DNA of 64,000 nucleotides from Haloarcula marismortui ATCC 43049 (GCF_000011085.1 NC_006396.1:496001-560000); one strand, 5' to 3'; positions 33,786-42,010 are shown, counted from the stretch's first letter. Notes: generated by a model not told the origin, from the sequence alone. Numbers and translations are program-made.

Positions 33786-34346
33786 TTAGAGTAGGTCTGC
33801 GTCGGTCAGTTGGTCGCTCAGTCCATCCATCAGGTCGCTCGCTGCGTCGGTCTCGGTCAGCAGGACCACCGCGACGAGACCGGCCGTGCCGATGGCGACG
33901 GCCTTGCCGGGGGGCACATCGGCCCCCATGCCGGCCTGCTGTAGCCACTCGTCCACGTTCTCGTCAAGTTCGACCGGCGGAGCGCGGGCCAGTTCCTCGA
34001 TGTCCTCGGCGGTCTTGCCCGGCTCGCCGTCGGTCGACTCCGCAATTTCGCCGAGCAGGAGCGCCAGCATCGAAACGTACTGGTCGCCCCATGTCTCGCC
34101 GTCGTGCATGGCCGGCTGGCTGGCCGTCTCGTCGGTCCCCTGCTCGTCCGTATCGTCTTGGTCGTCGGGGTCGCTCTCGTCGGCGCTGGCGGCCCCTGCT
34201 TCCTCCTCGACGTCGTCGGGGTCTACATCCAACTCGTCTAGCGATATGTCCGCTTTCTCGTCGGGGTCGATGTCGGGCGCGTCTTCCTCGGTCTCTCCCT
34301 CGTCGCTCTCCTGCTCGGCCGGGTCGACCTGTTCGGTCTCTACCAT
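33786..34346 (-). CDS. Acidic viral protein with one membrane segment
   Basis: A 186-residue protein with an extremely acidic first half (Asp/Glu about 45 percent), a helical middle (GDQYVSMLALLLGEIAES), and a hydrophobic segment near the end (AVAIGTAGLVAVVLL). It overlaps the upstream gene by 7 bp. Likely a virion membrane protein; no family was recognised. Confidence 0.58.
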   Translation of the reverse strand: MVETEQVDPAEQESDEGETEEDAPDIDPDEKADISLDELDVDPDDVEEEAGAASADESDPDDQDDTDEQGTDETASQPAMHDGETWGDQYVSMLALLLGEIAESTDGEPGKTAEDIEELARAPPVELDENVDEWLQQAGMGADVPPGKAVAIGTAGLVAVVLLTETDAASDLMDGLSDQLTDADLL

Positions 34347-34954
34347 GCTACATCAGCCTCCGGGTCGTCGGCAACTGGGTCGGCCTGCTCGGTCTCCTCG
34401 GTCACTTCGCTGTCTACCTCGGTCGGCTGGTCGTCGCCCCCGGAGAGGGCAACGAGCAGCAGCCCGAGCAGCAGGATACCAGCCACGAGGGGGACCACAG
34501 GCACCCCTCGGCCGCTGGTCGTCTGGCTGGTCTGTCCTCCCTGCTGTCCCCCGCTTTGGCTGCTGTCGTTGAGGTCGTCTGGCTGGTCGTTTGCCTGCTG
34601 TGCCTGCTGTACCTGCTGGTCGTACTCGTCGGATTGGTCCATGTCTTGCTGGTCGTTCTCCCCGTTCTGGGGGGTTTCAGTCTGCTCTACCCCCTCGGTT
34701 TGCTGGTCGTCGTCGCTGTCCCCTTCGCTACCAGCCGCGCCCCCCGTGCCGGGCGGGTCGTCGTCGGGGTCGCCCTGCTGGTCGTCTGGCTGGTCGTCGT
34801 TGCTCTCTCCCTGCTCGTGCAGGAGCGGTTTGAGGCTGCCCCAGTCGTGATCGTCCCCCAGTGCGTTGATGTGAGAGCGGACAGCCGCGAGGGACTTGTC
34901 CGATTCTGTGCCGTAGTCGCACCCCTCTGCGGGGCAGTAGTATGGCTCTTTCAT
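34340..34954 (-). CDS. Zinc-finger, low-complexity membrane protein of provirus
   Basis: A 204-residue protein. The start YYCPAEGCDYGTESDKSL then HINALGDDH is a C2H2-like finger. A long Asp/Gln-rich low-complexity stretch (about 50-140) follows, then a membrane segment (VPVVPLVAGILLLGLLLVAL) and an acidic tail. It is coupled to the 446-residue gene by ATGA. The mix of a DNA-type finger and a membrane anchor is odd and could link genome and virion membrane. Confidence 0.6.
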   Translation of the reverse strand: MKEPYYCPAEGCDYGTESDKSLAAVRSHINALGDDHDWGSLKPLLHEQGESNDDQPDDQQGDPDDDPPGTGGAAGSEGDSDDDQQTEGVEQTETPQNGENDQQDMDQSDEYDQQVQQAQQANDQPDDLNDSSQSGGQQGGQTSQTTSGRGVPVVPLVAGILLLGLLLVALSGGDDQPTEVDSEVTEETEQADPVADDPEADVAW

Positions 34955-36291
34955 GCGTACTCCATCAGCCCGCCCTCATCGTCGGGCAGGGCTTCGCTCT
35001 TGGCCGCTGCTGCTGCTTCCTGTAGGGTTGCGTCGGCGTTGTGGCCCGTCACCTCGTCAGGCTGGACTCGCTCGGTGATGCCAACGGCCACCGTCTCGGC
35101 CACGGTCGGGTCGGGCAGGTTGGTAGCGAGGTCGAGCGGGCCGGCTGGGCCGGTCAGTTTGACGTTCCATTTGCCGCGCTGGTGGCTGTCCAGTGCGATT
35201 TTGTGAGGGCCGCCGGTCCACGTCGTCCCCTTCTGCCGCCACGCCTTCGGGGCCACCTCGTTACCTGCTTCGTCGCCACCTGCAAGCGTGACCTGCTTTT
35301 CCTCGGCCACCTGCTCGGCGTCGGTGTCGATCCCGAGCGTTCCCTGCTGCTCAGTGGCGAACTGGTCCGGTTCGTCGGCCTGCTCGTCGGCAGTCTCGGT
35401 CTGAGTGAAGTGATCGAGCGTCCGCACCTCGGGGATGCTGTCGGGCATGGTGTCGAGGGCGTCGAGCAGCGTATGCAGCCGGTCGGGATGCATCGGCTCT
35501 TGGCCGTTCGCCTCTCGAATCCGGTTGATGGCTCGCCATGCCTGCCGGGCGTTGATGACTGCTTCCCTCGCTTTCGTGAGGGCGTCGTCTAGCTGTCCCA
35601 TGCCGGCTTTGTAGCCGGTCCAGGAGTCGCGGAGCGCCCCGGCTACCTCCGGCGTCACTTCCATCTCGGGGTACTCGTCGCCGCCGACAGTCACGAGTAC
35701 GTCCTGCTCGTTCGCATGGCGCTGGTCATCGAGCAGCAGTGATACCTCGTCGTCGTCGTAGCCACAGGACTGCTGAAGGAACTCGCAGGCTTCGGGGTCG
35801 CCGTTCTCGCAGTGCCCTCGGGCGTGGTCGCACTGGCTGGATTGGGCGGCTCGGGCTGCACGGCCGGCCTTCTCCTCGACGGACTCCTCGGCCGTCCGGC
35901 TGCCGCTCTCTCGGGCGGCGTCGGCCATCACCTCCCGGTGCTCGTCTACGGTCAGGGTCGGGTCGTAGTAGCTCGTCCAGTCCTCTACGCCCTCAGACTG
36001 TGCGATGCCCTTTACAGAGCGGGCGTGTAGGACGTTGGCCCGGCCGTCGGAGAAGTCGATGCCGTCGCGCTCAGTGTCCGAGAGAGCGACCTGTCCGCCG
36101 TCGTCGCCGCCGTCGTCGCGGCTGTCGGCCGCTTCCAGTCGCTCCTGCTCTAAGACCCACTCAGGTGTGCCGCTCTCCGCCCACGCCACGGTCTTGAGCC
36201 GGCGGTCGTCATCGCTACACAGATACTCACTGTGTCGGTCTCTCGCGGCATCTGCGGCGTCCTTACTTCCGTACTCTATTCGCTCCGTCAA
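34951..36291 (-). CDS. Largest viral protein, unknown function
   Basis: A 446-residue protein, the largest in the provirus. TTG at 36291 with GGTGAT 3 bp before it is the best start; the longer frame to 36447 would overlap the zinc-ribbon gene. A charged N-terminus is followed by a Cys-rich block (CDHARGHCENGDPEACEFLQ, about residues 180-200), then a helical stretch (LRDSWTGYKAGMGQLDDALT), and a C-terminal beta part. It may be a virion or DNA-associated protein. No known family was identified. Confidence 0.65.
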   Translation of the reverse strand: MTERIEYGSKDAADAARDRHSEYLCSDDDRRLKTVAWAESGTPEWVLEQERLEAADSRDDGGDDGGQVALSDTERDGIDFSDGRANVLHARSVKGIAQSEGVEDWTSYYDPTLTVDEHREVMADAARESGSRTAEESVEEKAGRAARAAQSSQCDHARGHCENGDPEACEFLQQSCGYDDDEVSLLLDDQRHANEQDVLVTVGGDEYPEMEVTPEVAGALRDSWTGYKAGMGQLDDALTKAREAVINARQAWRAINRIREANGQEPMHPDRLHTLLDALDTMPDSIPEVRTLDHFTQTETADEQADEPDQFATEQQGTLGIDTDAEQVAEEKQVTLAGGDEAGNEVAPKAWRQKGTTWTGGPHKIALDSHQRGKWNVKLTGPAGPLDLATNLPDPTVAETVAVGITERVQPDEVTGHNADATLQEAAAAAKSEALPDDEGGLMEYA

Positions 36292-36385
36292 ATTATCACC
36301 ACTCGATGAACGAGCATACGCAGAAACAGAATTGCTAAAACCCCGTAAAACGCGCCGCTGAATGGGTGAATGACTGATTAGGCCA

Positions 36386-36553
36386 TTACTCTGGAAGAAC
36401 TTCCGGCTCCTCAAGCCGCCGCGTGTTGGTACCGCCGCAGTGTCCACAGACTACCGAGACACTGTCGTCGTTGCGGTCGTCGTATAGTAACGAGAGTGGT
36501 TCCTCGCAGTCGTCACAGTAGTGCGTGTGTTCAGCGCCAGACTGTTCACACAT
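36386..36553 (-). CDS. Small zinc-ribbon protein
   Basis: A 55-residue protein with two CxxC knuckles, HYCDDCEEPL and VVCGHCGGTN, about 20 residues apart. It overlaps the end of the RHH gene by 8 bp. Probably a DNA- or protein-binding early factor. Confidence 0.7.
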   Translation of the reverse strand: MCEQSGAEHTHYCDDCEEPLSLLYDDRNDDSVSVVCGHCGGTNTRRLEEPEVLPE

Positions 36554-37001
36554 CGGCTTTTGCACCTCCCTGAGCGGGGTCGTGGCGGGAGAACGGCCGA
36601 ACGTGGACCGCCATGTAGTCGCTTGGGGGAATCCCGTTCTGTAGGTGGACGTACCCACGCTTCGCCAGTCGGTTGAGAAGACGCTGTGCGCCTTGCTGGT
36701 CGATGTTGTCGACGGCTTGGGCCAGTGCCCGCTTGGCGGTTTCGCCCCGGACGATTCCACCCTTCGTACGCTTCTTGCACAGCGTTCGGTAGGCGACGGC
36801 GAGGTCTCGGTCGTCGGGGTCGGCGTAGGGTTCCACGCCACCGTCTTCGGTCGGCTCCGAAACTTTCCGTCGCACGTACTCTTCGAGGTCAGCACTCATG
36901 TTGTCGACCTGCTCCTTGTACTGCTCTTTCAGGTGAGTCGGCAGTCGGAAGGTGATCTTGTCGCTGCCGGTCTCCTCGTGGAGCTGGGAACCGCCAGTCA
37001 T
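36546..37001 (-). CDS. RHH plus winged-helix early regulator
   Basis: A 151-residue protein. Residues 15-55 look like an RHH (KITFRLPTHLKEQYKEQVDN, then LEEYVRRKV). The second half resembles a winged helix (KRALAQAVDNIDQQGAQRLL, then RLAKRGYVHLQNGIPPSDY), as in replication or transcription factors of haloarchaeal viruses. It sits in the first operon block after attR and is coupled on both sides. Its role in early control or replication is inference. Confidence 0.65.
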   Translation of the reverse strand: MTGGSQLHEETGSDKITFRLPTHLKEQYKEQVDNMSADLEEYVRRKVSEPTEDGGVEPYADPDDRDLAVAYRTLCKKRTKGGIVRGETAKRALAQAVDNIDQQGAQRLLNRLAKRGYVHLQNGIPPSDYMAVHVRPFSRHDPAQGGAKADV

Positions 37002-37144
37002 GTCTGACTAGGCACCTCCTCGTAAGACGGGGCCGAATCCCCATACGGCGCGGTGACGGACGCCGATGTTGGTACTTGTAGGACAGCCCCCCGTGGGGTC
37101 GCCAGAAGGTCTCGCGTGAGGGCGGGCGGGTGTGTGCGCGTCAT
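36998..37144 (-). CDS. 48-residue protein, early operon
   Basis: ATG at 37144 overlaps the SWIM-gene stop (ATGA), and the TGA overlaps the next ATG. The product is Thr/Pro/Ala-rich without clear structure. It fits exactly between two coupled genes. Function unknown. Confidence 0.5.
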   Translation of the reverse strand: MTRTHPPALTRDLLATPRGAVLQVPTSASVTAPYGDSAPSYEEVPSQT

Positions 37145-37695
37145 AGGCGGCCCTCCGTTTTCTTTCGGGCATCCGTCAGCAGGTTTCCGATGGTGCCGGC
37201 CGCCCGGTCGGTGTAGCGGGCGAACTCCCGAACACCGAAGCTACCGAGGTCACAGGCGAGGTAGGCATCGAGTTGAGCGGGAGGAAGGTGATCGTAGGCG
37301 GTCGGGTCGTCGTCGAGGCGGAGCCATGCTGGTGGCGCTGGGTACTCGCGGCCGGTGTCGAGGTGGGCCACGACGATCTGCCCACGGACCCACTGCCACC
37401 ACAGCGAAGCGACGTGGGCACACCACCCGTCGCTGTAGTGGTAGCCCTGACAGTCGCACTCAGCGACGAGTGTACGGCTCTTGAGCGCCCAGAGAACGCG
37501 GTGGTAGTCGTCGCCGTCGGACAGACTCACGATACGCTCGGCGTCGTTGATAGCGCCGCCGTCGTCGCTCTCTTGCTGGGCACGCTGCCACGGCGTCGAC
37601 AGCGTCCAGTCGTCAGGCATCGACAGCGTAGACGGCCCGCCGACCGTTCCGGGGAGGTCGTTGCTCGGTTGCCAGCTGCGCTCGGCACGGCTCAT
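37141..37695 (-). CDS. SWIM zinc-finger protein
   Basis: A 184-residue protein with a SWIM motif, AECDCQGYHYSDGWCAHV (CxCx8CxH), near residue 95, and a helical C-terminal half. SWIM fingers bind DNA or protein and accompany recombination or replication factors. ATG at 37695 (ATGA with the preceding gene) is preferred over GTG at 37704. It is the second gene after the right provirus end. Confidence 0.75.
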   Translation of the reverse strand: MSRAERSWQPSNDLPGTVGGPSTLSMPDDWTLSTPWQRAQQESDDGGAINDAERIVSLSDGDDYHRVLWALKSRTLVAECDCQGYHYSDGWCAHVASLWWQWVRGQIVVAHLDTGREYPAPPAWLRLDDDPTAYDHLPPAQLDAYLACDLGSFGVREFARYTDRAAGTIGNLLTDARKKTEGRL

Positions 37696-37805
37696 GGCCG
37701 ACACACCCCCTCATCCAGCGCAGGACAGCGTTTCAACTCACGGTCGATGACGAAGCCACAGAACCGGCAGATTTGCCGGGTGGAGGGGTCAGCCGTGTGG
37801 CTCAC
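37692..37805 (-). CDS. 37-residue zinc-ribbon protein, first gene after attR
   Basis: GTG at 37805 has GAGGTG upstream. The product has ICRFCGFVIDRELKRC and a later Cys, a possible four-Cys zinc site. Its TGA overlaps the next ATG. It is the first gene of the long viral operon, with a promoter that touches the right att site. Confidence 0.6.
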   Translation of the reverse strand: MSHTADPSTRQICRFCGFVIDRELKRCPALDEGVCRP

Positions 37806-37852
37806 GCTGACCACCTCGTTGCAGTGAGAAAGCGGCAGAGAAGGCCGCTATC

Positions 37853-37862
37853 CTTTATTTTG
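37853..37862 (-). promoter_or_regulatory. Early promoter next to attR
   Basis: On the minus strand CAAAATAAAG lies about 50 bp before the GTG at 37805. The element ends 2 bp from the att core. Excision would join it to different upstream DNA, so promoter strength may change with the state of the provirus. Confidence 0.4.
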
Positions 37863-37863
37863 G

Positions 37864-37879
37864 AGTGGGACCGCCGAGA
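37864..37879. repeat. attR, provirus attachment site in tRNA-Pro
   Basis: A 16-bp copy of AGTGGGACCGCCGAGA, identical to 18622-18637. It covers the discriminator base, the 3' strand of the acceptor stem and part of the T arm of tRNA-Pro, so the tRNA gene is kept whole after integration. Confidence 0.9.
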
Positions 37880-37936
37880 TTCGAACTCAGGTCCGACGCA
37901 CCCCATGCGCCGAGGATACCGCTACCCCACGGTCCC
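37866..37936 (-). tRNA. tRNA-Pro (anticodon GGG)
   Basis: A 71-nt cloverleaf with discriminator A. The acceptor stem is GGGACCG/CGGTCCC. The anticodon stem is GGCGC/GCGTC around loop ATGGGGT, giving anticodon GGG. The T loop is TTCGAAT. No intron is present. It is the integration target of the provirus. Confidence 0.95.
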
Positions 37937-38031
37937 GCACTCTGGGAGAGGGGGGTGTTTTAATTAAGGGCTTCGCTTTGGTGACGAGATTGGCAGCCTG
38001 TGACGGGGAAGACACCGCCAGCGTGGTCCCG

Positions 38032-39117
38032 TCACTCGGCAACTTCGATGCCGGGGCTTTCGATGGTGACATCGGTAAGCGACCAGTCCCCACTCGCGGA
38101 CCGGGCGTCGACACCGATGGCATTTTGCTCTGCGGTCACGGAGATAGTCGACTCGGAGACAGTCCATGACGCGTTCGTGTTGACGGCGTGGATTCCCTGC
38201 TGTTGGCTCTCAATGGTCGTATTCTGGATAGTCCATGCTCCGGTCGTTCGAGCGGTGAAGACACCGATGTCTCGGGTTTCAAGGGTAGAATCTTCAAGTG
38301 TCCACGCACCTCCAGAGAAGGCGGTTACGAGGCCGGTATCGCTTCGGTGGACCGTCAGGTCAGTCACCGTCCAGTTGCCGCCACTGTCGATGGCTTTGAC
38401 GCCGGTGTTGCTTCGGCGGACCTCTGTGTTCCGGACCGTCCAGTCGCCAGTTGTCCCGGAGGCGTCGACTCCGTCTGCGCCGGACCGGTCGACGACAACC
38501 GTTGCGACTGTCCAGTCACCGGAGGACTTGCGGACATCGACGCCGTCGCCACCGACATTGACGAATCGGGTGTCGCGAATCGTCCAGTCGCCGCTGGTGC
38601 CGCGGACGAACACGCCGCTGTAGGTTGTGCTGGCGACGGCGGCGTCCTCGATAGTCCAGTTTCCAGCCGTATTCGGCGCGTAGACCCCGACATCGGCAGC
38701 GATAACAGTCGTGTCAGTGACTGTCCAGTCACCGCTGGTTTCGTTGGCGGCGACGCCAAAGCGGTAGTTACGCACGGTGAATCCGGTGACGTTCGCGTCG
38801 GCTGCGCCGGCCACCGTGACGCCGGTTCCGTTGACGAACCGCGAACCGCCCAGTATCGCCCGGTCGGGTGCGACGAGGGTAATACTCTCGTTGATTCGGA
38901 CTTCTTCGCGGTAGGTGCCCGGCCGGACCTCGACGGTGTCACCGCTGTCGGCAGCGTTCACAGCGGCCTGTATTGACTGGTACTCGGCACTCCCGTCTTT
39001 ATCGACGGTCAGTGTGTCCTGCGCCGTCTGTGTTCCGGCCACGCCGGCTGGCACGACAGCCAGCGTCAACACTAGCGACAGCAAGAGGGCAGGCAATGTC
39101 GTTCGGGCGTCGTCCAT
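38032..39117 (-). CDS. Secreted right-handed beta-helix repeat protein
   Basis: A 361-residue exported protein. A Sec signal peptide (LPALLLSLVLTLAVVPAGVAG, split at AGT) is followed by the NosD-like start YQSIQAAVNAADSGDTVEVRPGTYRE. At least nine turns of about 23 residues then follow, each containing a (S/G)(G/D)xWT(I/V) motif. The regular Trp-Thr at each turn would stack along one face of a beta-helix. No catalytic residues are visible; probably a cell-surface protein. It lies 95 bp from the tRNA outside the provirus. Confidence 0.82.
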   Translation of the reverse strand: MDDARTTLPALLLSLVLTLAVVPAGVAGTQTAQDTLTVDKDGSAEYQSIQAAVNAADSGDTVEVRPGTYREEVRINESITLVAPDRAILGGSRFVNGTGVTVAGAADANVTGFTVRNYRFGVAANETSGDWTVTDTTVIAADVGVYAPNTAGNWTIEDAAVASTTYSGVFVRGTSGDWTIRDTRFVNVGGDGVDVRKSSGDWTVATVVVDRSGADGVDASGTTGDWTVRNTEVRRSNTGVKAIDSGGNWTVTDLTVHRSDTGLVTAFSGGAWTLEDSTLETRDIGVFTARTTGAWTIQNTTIESQQQGIHAVNTNASWTVSESTISVTAEQNAIGVDARSASGDWSLTDVTIESPGIEVAE

Positions 39118-39188
39118 AGTTGGAGGTGTAGGGGGCGAATAGATGTAAACTGTAGTGTTCATTCACCTGCTGGCGACGTGACGCTGAG

Positions 39189-40601
39189 ATGAAGCTGAGA
39201 GTCCCGGCGACACACAGCGATACAGCCCGCGAAAGCGTTATCAGCCGGACCGGCGAACCCCGGAGTGTGCTGGAGCTGACGTACGAGTCAGGGACCATTC
39301 GCGTGTCGGGAGACCTGCCGTCGGACCTGCCCGGCGTCGAGTACGACCGGCGTTCACAGACAGGGCGAGCGCCGGCCTACCGGTACGCCGACCTCCGAAG
39401 CGCGCTTGACGATCGTGAGGTGGCGTATGAGGACCACGTCTGTTCGCTCCCGTCATTGTCGCTCTCGACGGCGTACGACCTCAGAGACTACCAGCAGGCA
39501 GCGCTAGACGCCTGGCGTGAAGCCGAGGACAGGGGCTGTCTCGAACTACCGACCGGGAGCGGCAAGACCGTCATCGGCATCGCGGCGATGGTCGCACTGG
39601 GGACGCCAACGCTGGTCGTCGTCCCGACCATCGACCTGCTGGAGCAGTGGCAGCGCGAGCTACAGCGGGAGTTCGACCGGCCCATTGGCTGCATGGGAGG
39701 GGGCGAGCAGCGCGTCGAGGATATCACGGTGTCGACGTACGACTCGGCGTACCTGCGGGCCGACGAACTCGGCGACCGCTTCGGACTCGTGGTCTTCGAC
39801 GAGGTCCACCATCTTGGTGGAAAAGGGTATCGGGATATCGCTCGACTGCTCGCTGCGCCGCCGCGGCTCGGACTGACAGCGACGTTCGAGCGGCCGGACG
39901 GAGCCCACGAAGCCATTGCGGACCTCGTTGGACCGCTCGTCCAGCGGGTCAGCGTCGACGAGTTGGCTGGCGAGCACCTCGCTGACTACGATATCAAGCG
40001 GCTCGAAGTTTCACTCACGCCGGACGAACGGGACCGCTACGAAGAGCATCAGGGGACGTTCACCGACTACCTCAAACAATCCAACATCCAGCTCCGGTCC
40101 GGCAGCGATTATCAGGAACTCGTCAAGCGGTCCGGCAACGACCCGGCGGCCCGCGAGGCGCTGCTGGCGAAACAGCGCGCCCGCGAGGTGATGATGAATG
40201 CCCAGCGAAAGGTCGACCGGCTGGCGACGATTCTGGACCGCCACCGCGAGGACCGGATAATCGTCTTCACCGCCCACACCGACCTCGTGTATCGCCTCTC
40301 CGAGCGGTTTCTCATTCCGGCGATAACGCATGAAACCGGCGCGAGCGAGCGCCGGGAGATACTAGAGCGGTTCCGCGACGGGACGTACTCCCGGGTCGTA
40401 ACCGCGAACGTCCTCGACGAAGGAGTGGACGTGCCCGACGCGAACGTCGCCGTTCTCCTCTCTGGGAGCGGCTCGGAGCGGGAGTTTACCCAGCGACTTG
40501 GCCGTGTTCTCCGACCGAAAGCCGACGGCGGGCGGGCACTGCTGTACGAACTTGTGACTGAGGAAACCGCGGAGGAGCGAGTCGCCAGGCGACGCAGATA
40601 G
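39189..40601 (+). CDS. rad25: XPB/Rad25-type DNA helicase
   Basis: A 470-residue SF2 helicase. The damage-recognition-like N-terminal region is followed by YDLRDYQQAALDAW, motif I LPTGSGKTVIG near residue 120, motif II VVFDEVHHLGG near 200, LGLTATFERPDG, and the C-terminal motifs FTAHTDLVYRLSERF and QRLGRVLRPK. Archaeal XPB acts with Bax1 nuclease in DNA unwinding and incision; the bax1 gene lies two genes downstream. ATG at 39189 is taken, though GTG at 39267 also fits the family start. Confidence 0.92.
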   Translation: MKLRVPATHSDTARESVISRTGEPRSVLELTYESGTIRVSGDLPSDLPGVEYDRRSQTGRAPAYRYADLRSALDDREVAYEDHVCSLPSLSLSTAYDLRDYQQAALDAWREAEDRGCLELPTGSGKTVIGIAAMVALGTPTLVVVPTIDLLEQWQRELQREFDRPIGCMGGGEQRVEDITVSTYDSAYLRADELGDRFGLVVFDEVHHLGGKGYRDIARLLAAPPRLGLTATFERPDGAHEAIADLVGPLVQRVSVDELAGEHLADYDIKRLEVSLTPDERDRYEEHQGTFTDYLKQSNIQLRSGSDYQELVKRSGNDPAAREALLAKQRAREVMMNAQRKVDRLATILDRHREDRIIVFTAHTDLVYRLSERFLIPAITHETGASERREILERFRDGTYSRVVTANVLDEGVDVPDANVAVLLSGSGSEREFTQRLGRVLRPKADGGRALLYELVTEETAEERVARRRR

Positions 40602-40738
40602 CAGGCGGTCCGTCGTTGTCCAAGCGTTCTCCCACGCTGAGCGGGATTACCTCCTTGATAACTATGGCTCTCCCTGGCGAGAAGCAGAGAAATGTTCGAT
40701 GCTAATCGCCAGTGTTGCGGGTCGCGAGGTGCGTCCGA

Positions 40739-42010
40739 GTGCGGTTGATACACATCCGTGTTCCCGATGCCGTCCTCGACAGCGTCCGCGACGTGCTGGA
40801 CGACCGTGACATCAGCTACGTTCAGACCAAGGAGACGAGCGACGACGAGGCGGCGTGGCTGTTGCAGTTTCCGCTCCTGCCGGAAGCCGTCGACGAGGTA
40901 CTTGACGACCTCGAAGCGACCGGGCTCGACGCCGACCGGTACACTGTTGTCGGGAACGCCGAGACCGCCCGGCCAGACCAGTCGAACTCCGCCCGCCGCC
41001 ACGAGGACCGCATCTCCCACGATGAACTCCGCGATCGTGCGGTCGGCATGAACCCCGGACAAGGGACATACTACGGACTGACGGTCCTGAGTGCGATCGT
41101 CGCAACGGCGGGTCTGCTCCTCGATTCTCCGGCTATCGTCGTCGGCTCGATGGTCATCGCACCACAGGTCGGATCCGCACTCATCGCCAGCGTCGGGACG
41201 ACGCTCAGCGACCGCCGGCTCATTGTCGATGGCGTCCGCGACCAGTTGCTCGGGCTCGCTGTCGCCATCGGGAGCGCGGCCCTGTTCGGACTGTTCATCC
41301 GGTACAGCGGGTTTGTCCCCGGACAGCTCCGTGTCACGACAGTCCAGCAGATCGTCCAGCGTATTTCACCGGGGTTTCTCTCGCTTGTGGTCGGCCTCTG
41401 TGCGGGAGCCGCCGGGGCGTTTGGACTGGCAACGGCGCTACCGGTCTCACTGGTCGGTGTGATGATTGCCGCCGCGCTCATTCCTGCCGCCGCGGCCATC
41501 GGGGTCGGTATCGCCTGGGGACTGCCGGCCGTCGCACTTGGGGCGGGTATTCTCCTGCTGGTCAACGTCGCGTCAATCAACCTCACCGGCGTTCTCGTCC
41601 TCTGGGGGCTCGGATTCCGTCCGCTAAACTGGGCGGCTGACCGCCCGCCGAGCGAGACGGTCCGGACGTACGCACCGACCGTCGTCGCCGTCCTGACGCT
41701 GCTGGTCGCGTTCGCCGGTGCCGGGACGGTCACCGCCCAACAGATGCAGGTCGAAACGTCTGTAAACAACGCTGTTACCGAAGCATTATCCAACGAATCA
41801 TACGAACGGCTCCGATTACAGTCGGTCCAGACCCGGTTCGGCGGCGTCTCGGTGTACCGGCCTGACCGGGTGGTCACCGTTACGGTCAGTCGGCCCGCCG
41901 ACCGGCCGTATCCGGCTCTGGTTTCCGACCTTGAACGTGCCGTTGGCCGGTCGATAGCGGACGACACAACTGTCGAAGTCACTTTCGAGGACAGACATCC
42001 GACGGAATGA
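40739..42010 (+). CDS. DUF389 membrane protein (TIGR00341 type)
   Basis: A 423-residue protein. The N-terminal domain (RLIHIRVPDAVLDSVRDVLD) has a ferredoxin-like pattern and is followed by about six membrane segments. These start at YGLTVLSAIVATAGLLLDSPAIVVGSMVIAP and include a Gly/Ala-rich block near residue 245. A beta C-terminal domain follows. The start is GTG at 40739 with GAGGTG upstream. The biochemical function is unknown. It sits between rad25 and bax1 on the same strand. Confidence 0.85.
   Translation: MRLIHIRVPDAVLDSVRDVLDDRDISYVQTKETSDDEAAWLLQFPLLPEAVDEVLDDLEATGLDADRYTVVGNAETARPDQSNSARRHEDRISHDELRDRAVGMNPGQGTYYGLTVLSAIVATAGLLLDSPAIVVGSMVIAPQVGSALIASVGTTLSDRRLIVDGVRDQLLGLAVAIGSAALFGLFIRYSGFVPGQLRVTTVQQIVQRISPGFLSLVVGLCAGAAGAFGLATALPVSLVGVMIAAALIPAAAAIGVGIAWGLPAVALGAGILLLVNVASINLTGVLVLWGLGFRPLNWAADRPPSETVRTYAPTVVAVLTLLVAFAGAGTVTAQQMQVETSVNNAVTEALSNESYERLRLQSVQTRFGGVSVYRPDRVVTVTVSRPADRPYPALVSDLERAVGRSIADDTTVEVTFEDRHPTE

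Larger units (their letters stand above)
18622..37879. mobile_element. Provirus of the SH1/SNJ1 (Halopanivirales) type in tRNA-Pro
   Basis: A 19.2-kb element between 16-bp direct repeats, the right one inside tRNA-Pro(GGG), which stays intact. It contains a tyrosine integrase at the left end, divergent repressor-like genes, cargo genes of lower GC, and a roughly 12-kb minus-strand operon. The operon has a FtsK/HerA-like packaging ATPase followed by two adjacent genes fitting the small and large single-beta-barrel capsid proteins of SH1-like viruses, then membrane and spike-like proteins. A related provirus (IHP) was described in Haloarcula marismortui, to my knowledge. All expected modules look intact, so it may be inducible. 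Confidence 0.88.

Noticed and set aside
33713-35206. 497-codon plus-strand frame across the viral operon
   Set aside because: It lies antisense to three coupled viral genes and has an Arg/Pro/Ser/Leu composition typical of shadow frames.
18622-37879. Insertion sequence or transposase in the provirus
   Set aside because: No DDE or other transposase motif and no terminal inverted repeats; the recombinases present are tyrosine integrases.
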